The notes beneath the pieces are model-generated. The model saw only the letters and a program-made list of their open reading frames with translations. It was not told the DNA's origin and made no database searches. Below, piece by piece: positions 1 to 5,150 of a stretch of DNA of 5,150 nucleotides. This stretch comes from an uncultured Sphingobacteriales bacterium. Its GTDB lineage: Bacteria > Bacteroidota > Bacteroidia > Chitinophagales > Chitinophagaceae. The stretch lies in assembly GCA_946887085.1 (NCBI GenBank), contig CAMPKG010000240.1, positions 1 through 5,150 on the forward strand, in the 5' to 3' direction. A program made the position numbers and the translations under genes. Numbering within the stretch: the stretch's first letter is position 1; every line of letters begins with the position of its first letter.

Positions 1-665
1 TTCTTCTCTTCGCCCTCACCGCCTGCCAACCCGCCCAACGAAAAGCAGGAGGAACAAAAAATATTACAGAAGACACCATCGAAACGCTACAACGACTCAA
101 CCTCCAAGATACAGTTGCCCGGCTGCTGCATGAAATCGCGCTCACCGACACCTTGGAATACTATTCATCAGCCTATGCAGATACAGCCCCTTATCCTTTT
201 ATCTATTTCAAAGCGGGAAAGATCTTCGATAAGAAAAAGAAGTCAGCGCTGGCTTTATACAGTTTAAATGATACTGTAGTAGTTTACGAAAGCTATGCTG
301 ACTCTGCGGGACGCTGGAAGCAGACAGGCAGGCAACAGGCACCTATCTATCGATTCAGCCCTGCTTTCTTTTGGACGCGCTATGCCGATTATAATTTTGA
401 CGGGCATCAAGATATTTATACGGTTTACTATTCTTCGCTGGGGCTGGCTTATAACTATGGTTACCTGCTTACCTACGATCCTAAAACGAAAGCGCTGAAA
501 TTACATCCCGAATCAGCGGAAATAGCGGATGCTGACCCAGATCCACGAACACGTACCGTTGTATCAGAAATGATGGAGGAGCGCTGGAGTGATGTGATGG
601 TGATACACAGCTATAAATGGGTGGGCGACTCGCTGAAGTTTACCGGCACGAGAAAAAAGAAATGA
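1..665 (+). CDS. Lipoprotein with DxNxDGxxD motif, 5' end outside window
   Basis: The reading frame is open from base 3 to the TGA at 663-665, giving 220 residues here; the true start lies upstream. The first residues, LLFALTAC, are the end of a lipoprotein signal peptide with the lipid-accepting Cys at 24-26, so the mature protein covers nearly all of the visible frame and is probably anchored in the envelope. A TTG at 153 could be taken as a start, but the lipobox in the same frame argues strongly against it. Bases 387-413 encode D-Y-N-F-D-G-H-Q-D, a match to the DxNxDGxxD calcium-binding loop found in FG-GAP/VCBS-like and related extracellular proteins. The surroundings are rich in aromatic residues and probably beta-stranded. 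The C-terminus is basic (RKKK). I do not recognise a specific family and cannot assign a function. It converges on the next gene with only 11 bases between the stop codons. Confidence 0.85.
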   Translation, partial: LLFALTACQPAQRKAGGTKNITEDTIETLQRLNLQDTVARLLHEIALTDTLEYYSSAYADTAPYPFIYFKAGKIFDKKKKSALALYSLNDTVVVYESYADSAGRWKQTGRQQAPIYRFSPAFFWTRYADYNFDGHQDIYTVYYSSLGLAYNYGYLLTYDPKTKALKLHPESAEIADADPDPRTRTVVSEMMEERWSDVMVIHSYKWVGDSLKFTGTRKKK

Positions 666-676
666 ACTGGCAGGAA

Positions 677-1171
677 TTAGTGGGTCTTCAAACCTGCATG
701 CCTGCCATGCCCGTGCAAAATATCTTTGGCTTTCTGCACTTCCTCCGGCGAGCCCTGGGCTACGACCAGGAAACGACCCTCTTTCAAGTGCGTTTCATAC
801 TCCTCAACGTCAGCTGTAGCAATTCCTGTAACCGTAAGGGCAGATATCACACCACCGCCGATCAGCCCAAAATCAAAACCTGCTATTGCTCCTACAAGCG
901 CACCTGCCCCAAACAGGAATCCCAGTCCTGGTATGGCGAAAAGCCCGACACCTGTTAAAACGCCAAGGGTGGAACCGATCACTGCGCTGATGCCCACTTC
1001 CGCTCCCGCAACATTCATCAGGTTGGTATTCCTGAACACTACCTGGTCCTCAAGAGCATCTGCTTTACCTATCAGCGATAAGCTCTTCTCCGGGTAGCCT
1101 GAATCTTTTAATTGCTTCAGTGCATCAATAGCATCAGCATGTGTATCATATACACCAATGGCGGCTTTCAT
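677..1171 (-). CDS. General stress protein 17M-like protein with Gly-rich hydrophobic core
   Basis: This 164-residue protein starts at the ATG at 1171-1169. The frame can be extended to 1258, but that would add an unlikely Cys-rich leader (MCCCTPS...), while the chosen Met begins the domain directly. Residues 1-36 (MKAAIGVYDTHADAIDAL...) have the beta-alpha-beta look of the YflT/general stress protein 17M fold. Residues about 55-118 form a long hydrophobic stretch with many Gly spaced three or four apart, like a glycine zipper or membrane hairpin. Residues 124-153 return to a soluble strand and helix (FLVVAQGSPEEVQKAKDIL). The layout therefore looks like a ferredoxin-like stress domain interrupted by a membrane-inserting segment. 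The tail is His/Gly-rich (HGHGRH). The family is linked to stress in other bacteria, but its biochemical role is unknown. It is transcribed divergently from the lipoprotein gene at 1411. The family call is from memory of sequence style. Confidence 0.8.
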   Translation of the reverse strand: MKAAIGVYDTHADAIDALKQLKDSGYPEKSLSLIGKADALEDQVVFRNTNLMNVAGAEVGISAVIGSTLGVLTGVGLFAIPGLGFLFGAGALVGAIAGFDFGLIGGGVISALTVTGIATADVEEYETHLKEGRFLVVAQGSPEEVQKAKDILHGHGRHAGLKTH

Positions 1172-1298
1172 AAACGACGTTTTATCCGAAATAAGGCAAC
1201 AATATCGTACCAACATATGTGCTGTATGGCGCAGCAAAGACGGTGTACAGCAACACAAAGATCGCGGGTATGGCTATTGGCCGGTTACATGACCTACA

Positions 1299-1315
1299 TC
1301 ACCGCCCGGCGGTGA
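1299..1315. promoter_or_regulatory. Intergenic palindrome, possible operator
   Basis: TCACCGCC-C-GGCGGTGA is a perfect inverted repeat with 8-base arms around one base. It sits in the 239-base gap between the divergent genes starting at 1171 and 1411. No T-tract follows on either strand, so it does not look like an intrinsic terminator. Its position suits an operator or a leader hairpin, but no second copy is seen in the window. The rest of the gap has no clear promoter: only one-mismatch versions of TAnnTTTG occur, at 1348-1355 (+) and 1204-1197 (-), without a well-spaced TTG. Confidence 0.35.
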
Positions 1316-1410
1316 CGACGCTCATAACTATTTGGTATGTAGCTGGTTAATATTGTTTAGGTCTTAACAGAAACAGCACGGACGCACCTTCATCTTAAAC
1401 AATAGAATAT

Positions 1411-1968
1411 ATGCGCTACAGGAACTTTGCAGTTATAGCAGTTGTGTTGTTGTTTACTTCTTGTGAGCAGCTGAAGTATTTTACCCGGCTGAATTTTGTC
1501 CTTCCTTTTTCAAGGGAATTTGCCGCGCCGCAGTTAGATACCGGCACAACGCTTCCGCCTGAAGGCCTGGTTTTGTCTCTGCCTGAGGTAGGCATCGTTA
1601 CCAATTCGGAGGAATCGTTGCAGAAATTCAGCATCAGTAAGGAGCAGATAGCTGAAGTAAACCTGAGATCGTTCTCCGAACTTGCTAACGACAGCGCTGG
1701 GCATTGCAATTTCAATTTTGTCGACAGCCTGAAAGTATACATATCCGCACGTGGTTTGCCGGAGGTACTGATGGCCGAACAGAATAACATTCCTGACAAT
1801 GCCGACAGCGTAAGTTTTGACTGCATCGCGCAAAACCTGAAAGACTATTTTATGAAGGATACGATAATGGTACGAATGCAAGGCAGGTTCTACAAAGTAC
1901 CCAAACAGGCAAAGTATAAAACGGATTTTAAGTTTGGTATTGTGGCCAATGTGTTGGATGTAGAATAA
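1411..1968 (+). CDS. Uncharacterised Bacteroidota-type lipoprotein
   Basis: This 185-residue protein starts at ATG 1411 after the A/T-rich leader AAACAATAGAATAT. Residues 1-17 form a lipoprotein signal peptide: basic MRYR, hydrophobic core FAVIAVVLLF, then T-S-C with the acceptor Cys at 18. The -3 residue is Phe, which is atypical but still plausible. E19 after the Cys leaves the choice between inner and outer membrane open. The mature part alternates charged and hydrophobic residues, with probable strands at 105-121 (DSLKVYISARGLPEVLM) and 150-184 (DTIMVRMQ...FKFGIVANVLDV). This suggests a small all-beta domain, possibly of LEA14 or immunoglobulin-like type; that fold is a guess. Two further Cys (99 and 138) could form a disulfide. 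I do not recognise a named family. It stands alone, divergent from the 17M-like gene and convergent with the DUF2267-like gene. Confidence 0.85.
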   Translation: MRYRNFAVIAVVLLFTSCEQLKYFTRLNFVLPFSREFAAPQLDTGTTLPPEGLVLSLPEVGIVTNSEESLQKFSISKEQIAEVNLRSFSELANDSAGHCNFNFVDSLKVYISARGLPEVLMAEQNNIPDNADSVSFDCIAQNLKDYFMKDTIMVRMQGRFYKVPKQAKYKTDFKFGIVANVLDVE

Positions 1969-1992
1969 AGCCGGGTAGTACCCGGCTTTATT
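1964..1992. terminator. Bidirectional intrinsic terminator
   Basis: A perfect 12-base-pair stem has left arm AATAAAGCCGGG (1964-1975), loop TAGTA, and right arm CCCGGCTTTATT (1981-1992). Its GC-rich core is flanked on both sides by A/T pairs, so each strand reads CUUUAUU after the core. It contains the TAA of the lipoprotein gene (1966-1968), and its right arm ends on the first base of the opposing gene's stop (1992-1994). One hairpin therefore serves both convergent genes. Confidence 0.85.
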
Positions 1993-2423
1993 TATGCAGC
2001 AATTTCTTCGGCAATTTCTTTGGGCAATCCTAAAAGCATGTGCCTGAACTCTCCATCATCAACATATTGCCTGATAGCAAGGAAAACGGTTTTGATCTTT
2101 TGCCTGGTCGATATGTCGTCAGCAAAGTCGGGGCCTACACGGTCGAGGCTGCGTACCTCTGCCAGGAACTCCTCAATGGTCTTGCTATTGGATATGGCAT
2201 CGGTTATTTTCCATCCGTCTATATACACGCCTTTCAGTATCAGCGGCAACTGCGATACAATGTGCATCGACTCTTCAACGGCTATACGGTGCCGTAATGT
2301 ATGCAATACGCTGCGCAGTACACGATAAGCATGGTCAAGGTCTTGTGGTTGTCCTAACTGCAGAGCCAGTTCTTTGATGAATTTCTGGCCTTCAGCGCAA
2401 TGCTGGTCGAAAATATTTTGCAT
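1992..2423 (-). CDS. DUF2267-like helical protein
   Basis: This 143-residue protein starts at the ATG at 2423-2421 (MQNIFDQHCAEG...). An ATG eight codons upstream, at 2447, is possible but adds residues (MRFVKIST) without domain character. The protein looks all-helical with no signal peptide or membrane segment, so it is probably cytoplasmic. It contains two similar halves: residues 32-67 (AYRVLRSVLHTLRHRI...SQLPLILKGV) and about 103-141 (DISTRQKIKTVFLAIRQYV...LGLPKEIAEEI). Each is a helix with an R/L pattern, an acidic turn, and a helix ending in a Leu-Pro pair. This duplicated pattern is typical of DUF2267, whose molecular function is unknown. Some members lie near stress genes, which fits the 17M-like protein nearby. 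A one-mismatch -7 element (AAATTTTG, 2452-2445 on this strand) would give a short leader, but no TTG partner is seen. Confidence 0.85.
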   Translation of the reverse strand: MQNIFDQHCAEGQKFIKELALQLGQPQDLDHAYRVLRSVLHTLRHRIAVEESMHIVSQLPLILKGVYIDGWKITDAISNSKTIEEFLAEVRSLDRVGPDFADDISTRQKIKTVFLAIRQYVDDGEFRHMLLGLPKEIAEEIAA

Positions 2424-2604
2424 GGTAGATATTTTGACGAACCGCAAAATTTTAGTGCCATCGCCCGAATGGTTTGATACAGAAGCAGAACAGGCAGCGC
2501 GCTGTATTTCCTGTAGATATTTTTACCGGAGTGAAGCGGCCGTGCGCGGGTTAACATGGCTAAAAGGCACAGTTTTTTTGCTGTTGAGGTTAAAATCTTT
2601 CGCT

Positions 2605-2799
2605 ATGGCAAAGAACAAGGATAACAAAAAGAAGCGCAATGATCGAAGTAACCGTGGCAACCAGGGAGACCTGCAGCAAACCGGTAACACGGGCAACCTC
2701 GGCAACCAGCAAAACCTGCGTCCTGAACAGGACGAGCAAAACCTGACAAGTGGCAACCCCGGTGGCCACCAGCAAAGCAACCGCCGCGGCGAGCGCTAG
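2605..2799 (+). CDS. Small Asn/Gln/Gly-rich basic disordered protein
   Basis: This 64-residue protein starts at ATG 2605 (MAKNKDNKKKRNDRSNRG) and ends at TAG 2797-2799. The open frame extends upstream to 2374, but that part runs antisense through the DUF2267-like gene and changes character, so the internal Met is preferred. Composition is extreme: about 12 Asn, 9 Gln, 9 Gly and 12 Lys/Arg, with no Cys, Trp, Tyr, Phe, Ile or Val. It has a basic N-terminus (residues 3-17), a repetitive centre with three xGN triplets (TGN-TGN-LGN, residues 26-34) and the related pieces QQNL and EQNL. It ends in a basic RRGER. It should be soluble and intrinsically disordered, resembling small hydrophilic desiccation/stress proteins or nucleic-acid-binding tails in style only. 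Support for a real gene is its compositional unity, a stop followed by a strong terminator, and its own divergent intergenic region. The 181 bases upstream contain only a weak promoter match (TATTTTTA, 2518-2525). Confidence 0.65.
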   Translation: MAKNKDNKKKRNDRSNRGNQGDLQQTGNTGNLGNQQNLRPEQDEQNLTSGNPGGHQQSNRRGER

Positions 2800-2829
2800 A
2801 TGAACCAGTAATAGAAATTGTAAACGTAG

Positions 2830-2861
2830 AATGGCCGGGATCGCCGGCCATTTATTTTTTT
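2830..2861. terminator. Intrinsic terminator, strongest for + strand
   Basis: A perfect 9-base-pair stem, AATGGCCGG (2830-2838) and CCGGCCATT (2844-2852) with loop GATCG, is followed on the + strand by TTATTTTTTT. This is a textbook terminator for the small basic-protein gene. The right arm ends at 2852, the last base of the opposing heme-protein gene, whose last two Lys codons and stop are encoded by the T-tract. On the minus strand the hairpin is followed by a less pure T-rich stretch, so it may also work in that direction. Confidence 0.85.
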
Positions 2862-3829
2862 GTGAATTGATCGTCGGTTAACGAGTATAAGCAGGCCTCG
2901 AGGTCTACTTTCTCATTCTCTGTCAATCCTAATGGTTGCGACAGGATCGAATCGCGGTTGATGGCATTAGGTTGGAATTTATTCGGGTCGTCGTAATAGT
3001 CTATCACCTCGCGCAGGGTTTTGAACTGGCCGTTGTGCATATATGGGGCGGTCACGGCAACATTGCGCAGGCCGGGTACTTTCACCTTGCCAATGTCGGC
3101 TGGGTTCTTTGTTACATGGTATCTTCCTGAATCGTTCAGGTCATTGCCATTGAACAAACCTATGCTGCGGAATTCATCAATCGTAAAATCAGGACTGAAA
3201 TGGCAGTCGAAACATTTGGCCTTGGTGCGGAAAATGTCACGACCGCGTTCCTGCTGTGCAGTTAGTCCGCCCGGTTCATCGTTCAGCCAGCGGTCGTTGG
3301 GGGTATTGGCAGTTTCCAGAGTGCGCTCGAATGCGGCAATAGCGGCTGCCAGGTTTTCTTTATTTGGCTGTTGTTTAAAAACAGTTTTAAACAGCCTGCG
3401 GTAGCGTGCGCTGTTGTTCAGTCTTTTTACCGCTTCTGCAACCGGCAGGTTCATCTCCATTGGGTTTTCGATGGGCCCTAACGCCTGTTCTTCCAAAGTT
3501 GTTGCCCGGCCATCCCAGAACAGCGCCTCGCGGGATGCCACGTTCATAGCTGACGGGGTGTTACGCGTAGCCAACCGTCCGCGCACACCGGCGCTGAATT
3601 GTACGTTATCGGCAAAAGCAAACTCGGGCTTATGGCAGGAGGCGCAGCTGATGGAGCTATCTTCGGAGAGGATGGGGTCGAAGAAAAGCATCCGCCCTAG
3701 GGATTCTTTTGTGGGCGTGGTTTCCGTGAAAGAGCTGGCAGCCACAACAGCAGCTAATAATACACATATGACCAGGCCCCTTTTCACGATGCGCAAAATT
3801 ACGAATTCCTGTTTTGCATTAGCGTTCAT
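2852..3829 (-). CDS. Secreted di-heme cytochrome c peroxidase/MauG-family protein
   Basis: This 325-residue protein (from the ATG at 3829) belongs to the bacterial di-heme peroxidase/MauG family, whose members reduce hydrogen peroxide or use it to oxidise a protein partner outside the cytoplasm. The signal anchor or signal peptide is [18 protein letters not shown] (16-33). Heme 1 binds at C62-A-S-C65-H66 and heme 2 at C206-F-D-C209-H210. W105 in FWDGRA lies 39 residues after H66, as the inter-heme Trp does in Pseudomonas CcpA; Q115 and E125 are at the spacing of the distal-pocket Gln and Glu. No His is found where CcpA has the distal ligand of heme 1 (about V82). Fourteen residues after the His of PYMHNG, where CcpA has the Met ligand of heme 2, stands Y279. 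Both features resemble MauG. The start is uncertain: a GTG at 3787 (VKRGLV...) would give a more usual short signal peptide. It is divergent from fumC, and no electron donor or substrate gene lies beside it. Confidence 0.93.
   Translation of the reverse strand: MNANAKQEFVILRIVKRGLVICVLLAAVVAASSFTETTPTKESLGRMLFFDPILSEDSSISCASCHKPEFAFADNVQFSAGVRGRLATRNTPSAMNVASREALFWDGRATTLEEQALGPIENPMEMNLPVAEAVKRLNNSARYRRLFKTVFKQQPNKENLAAAIAAFERTLETANTPNDRWLNDEPGGLTAQQERGRDIFRTKAKCFDCHFSPDFTIDEFRSIGLFNGNDLNDSGRYHVTKNPADIGKVKVPGLRNVAVTAPYMHNGQFKTLREVIDYYDDPNKFQPNAINRDSILSQPLGLTENEKVDLEACLYSLTDDQFTKK
3794..3801 (-). promoter_or_regulatory. Candidate -7 promoter element for the di-heme protein gene
   Basis: On the minus strand these bases read TAATTTTG, an exact match to the Bacteroidota TAnnTTTG element. 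No TTG lies 17-23 bases upstream, and the match falls inside the coding sequence if translation begins at the ATG at 3829. If it is active, transcription would start a few bases before the alternative GTG at 3787, giving an almost leaderless message. It may be a chance match. Confidence 0.25.
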
Positions 3830-3841
3830 TTAATAACTTTG
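3813..3841 (+). promoter_or_regulatory. fumC promoter (Bacteroidota type)
   Basis: TTTG at 3813-3816, 17 bases, then TAACTTTG at 3834-3841 match the Bacteroidota sigma-ABfr consensus (TTG, then TAnnTTTG). The start site expected around 3846-3848 would give fumC a leader of about 27 bases. The -7 element runs into the palindrome TTGCGCGCAA (3839-3848), which could be an operator overlapping the start site. The -33 part lies within the first codons of the divergent di-heme gene if that gene starts at 3829. Confidence 0.65.
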
Positions 3842-3873
3842 CGCGCAAGCTAAAAATCATAAACATTCATTAT

Positions 3874-5150
3874 ATGGATCATCGTATTGAGAAAGATACC
3901 ATGGGCGAGGTGAAGGTGCCGGCGAGCGCTTATTTCGGTGCACAGACACAACGCTCGATAGACAACTTTCGCATAGCACAGGACATCAACAAAATGCCGA
4001 GGGAGATCATCCGTGCATTTGCTTACCTGAAAAAAGCAGCAGCGCTCACCAATACAGAGCTGGGTGTATTGCCGAAAGAAAAGTCAGACCTTATCGGCAA
4101 AGTATGCGATGAAATACTGGAAGGTAAACTGGATAATGAGTTTCCGCTCGTGGTATGGCAGACAGGTTCAGGTACACAGTCGAACATGAACGTGAATGAA
4201 GTGGTGGCCTACCGTGCGCATGTGGTCAACGGCGGCCAGCTTACTGACAAGGAAAAATTCGTTCACCCGAACGATGATGTGAATAAATCACAGTCTTCAA
4301 ATGATACTTTCCCTACTGCGATGCACATCGCAGCATACAAAATGCTGGTAGATGTGACCATACCCGGCATCAAAAAGCTGCGCGATACGCTGGATAAGAA
4401 AGCCAAAGAATTCATGGGCGTGGTGAAGATAGGCCGTACGCACTTCATGGATGCCACGCCGCTGACACTGGGCCAGGAAATAAGCGGTTATGTATCGCAG
4501 CTGGATCATGGCCTGCGCGCTATCAACAACACGCTGGCGCACCTCAGTGAGCTGGCATTGGGTGGTACGGCAGTTGGTACAGGCATCAATACTCCTAAAG
4601 GTTACGCTGAGCTGGTAGCTAAGAAAATAGCCGAACTGACCGGCCTGCCTTTCGTTACCGCAGAAAACAAATTTGAAAGCCTTGCGGCTCATGATGCGAT
4701 AGTAGAAGCGCACGGCGCTTTGAAAACAGTAGCAGTCAGCCTGATGAAAATAGCGAACGATATCCGTATGCTGAGCTCAGGCCCGCGCAGCGGTATCGGT
4801 GAGTTGTTCATTCCTGATAATGAGCCGGGTTCTTCCATCATGCCGGGTAAAGTAAATCCTACACAATGCGAAGCGTTGACAATGATCGCAGCACAGGTAA
4901 TGGGCAACGATGTAACAATAGGTATTGGCGGTTCTAACGGCCATTTCGAGCTGAACGTGTTCAAGCCCGTGATGATCTACAACTTCCTGCACAGCGCACG
5001 CCTGATAGGCGATGGTTGTGTATCGTTCAATGATAAATGCGCAGTAGGTTTAGAACCGATCCGGAAAAACATCGATCAGCACCTGCACAATTCACTGATG
5101 CTGGTCACCTCGCTGAATACGAAGATAGGCTACTATAAAGCTGCCGAGAT
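3874..5150 (+). CDS. fumC: Class II fumarate hydratase, 3' end outside window
   Basis: FumC catalyses the reversible hydration of fumarate to (S)-malate in the TCA cycle, as a cytoplasmic, iron-free homotetramer. The ATG at 3874 opens [16 protein letters not shown], the usual N-terminus of the family, and 425 codons are present; full-length members have about 465 residues, so roughly 40 are missing beyond the right edge. Visible active-site parts are [10 protein letters not shown] (97-106), QSSNDTFP (140-147), the catalytic-base region [16 protein letters not shown] with H190 (E. coli H188), and the fumarase/aspartase signature [11 protein letters not shown] (319-329) with the catalytic S320 (E. 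coli S318) and K326. Related lyases (aspartase, argininosuccinate lyase) share the last motif, but the near-identity to FumC throughout, including the THxxDATP segment, points to fumarase. No frameshift or missing residue is seen. The leader is A/T-rich without a Shine-Dalgarno sequence, and the gene has its own promoter. Confidence 0.97.
   Translation, partial: MDHRIEKDTMGEVKVPASAYFGAQTQRSIDNFRIAQDINKMPREIIRAFAYLKKAAALTNTELGVLPKEKSDLIGKVCDEILEGKLDNEFPLVVWQTGSGTQSNMNVNEVVAYRAHVVNGGQLTDKEKFVHPNDDVNKSQSSNDTFPTAMHIAAYKMLVDVTIPGIKKLRDTLDKKAKEFMGVVKIGRTHFMDATPLTLGQEISGYVSQLDHGLRAINNTLAHLSELALGGTAVGTGINTPKGYAELVAKKIAELTGLPFVTAENKFESLAAHDAIVEAHGALKTVAVSLMKIANDIRMLSSGPRSGIGELFIPDNEPGSSIMPGKVNPTQCEALTMIAAQVMGNDVTIGIGGSNGHFELNVFKPVMIYNFLHSARLIGDGCVSFNDKCAVGLEPIRKNIDQHLHNSLMLVTSLNTKIGYYKAAE

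Noticed and set aside
153..665. A TTG start at 153 for the first gene
   Set aside because: The same frame is open to base 3 and begins with LLFALTAC, a lipobox, so the start lies upstream of the window.
1172..1258. N-terminal extension of the 17M-like protein (MCCCTPSLL...)
   Set aside because: Cys-rich and unlike the domain; the internal ATG at 1171 starts the recognisable fold directly.
1416..1881. Two overlapping minus-strand open frames (136 and 115 codons) opposite the lipoprotein gene
   Set aside because: They are shadows of a gene with a clear signal peptide and terminator, and their translations show no domain character.
2374..2604. Upstream extension of the small basic protein, including a CISC motif
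   Set aside because: It begins antisense inside the DUF2267-like gene and its composition differs sharply from residues after the Met at 2605; the Cys pair is probably chance.
677..2799. A new defence or mobile system made of the stress-like genes
   Set aside because: No nuclease, transposase, integrase, toxin-antitoxin pair or repeat array is seen, and the genes are all separately transcribed.
3414..3833. 139-codon plus-strand frame opposite the di-heme protein gene
   Set aside because: It is antisense to the conserved CASCH and FWDGR region, whose conservation explains the open frame.
4263..4992. Several minus-strand open frames opposite fumC
   Set aside because: fumC is unambiguous on the plus strand through the right edge; these are shadows of its codon usage.

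Overview
The window looks like chromosomal DNA from a member of the Bacteroidota, perhaps a Chitinophagaceae-like species; that family-level guess is inference. Support comes from lipoprotein signal peptides, start codons preceded by A/T-rich leaders with no Shine-Dalgarno sequence, and a close match to the Bacteroidota promoter (TTG, about 17 bases, TAnnTTTG) in front of the fumarase gene. I see no rRNA, tRNA, CRISPR array, insertion sequence, phage gene or attachment site.

Seven genes lie here and their strands alternate strictly (+ - + - + - +), so no two neighbours can share an operon. In order they are: (1) the 3' part of a lipoprotein with a DxNxDGxxD calcium-loop motif, cut by the left edge; (2) a general-stress-protein-17M-like protein with a long Gly-rich hydrophobic core; (3) an uncharacterised lipoprotein; (4) a DUF2267-like helical protein; (5) a 64-residue Asn/Gln/Gly-rich, probably disordered basic protein; (6) a secreted di-heme c-type cytochrome of the cytochrome c peroxidase/MauG family; (7) class II fumarase fumC, cut by the right edge.

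Two of the three convergent junctions carry GC-rich hairpins that overlap or touch stop codons and probably terminate transcription in both directions. The divergent junctions are 239, 181 and 44 bases long. The first holds a clean 17-base palindrome; the last holds the fumC promoter.

Functionally this is a housekeeping gene (fumC) beside a loose group of envelope and probable stress genes (2, 4, 5 and possibly 6). They do not form an obvious pathway, and I find no convincing evidence of a new multi-gene system. The most interesting points are that gene 6 appears to have MauG-like rather than classical peroxidase heme ligands, and that genes 3 and 5 are uncharacterised.
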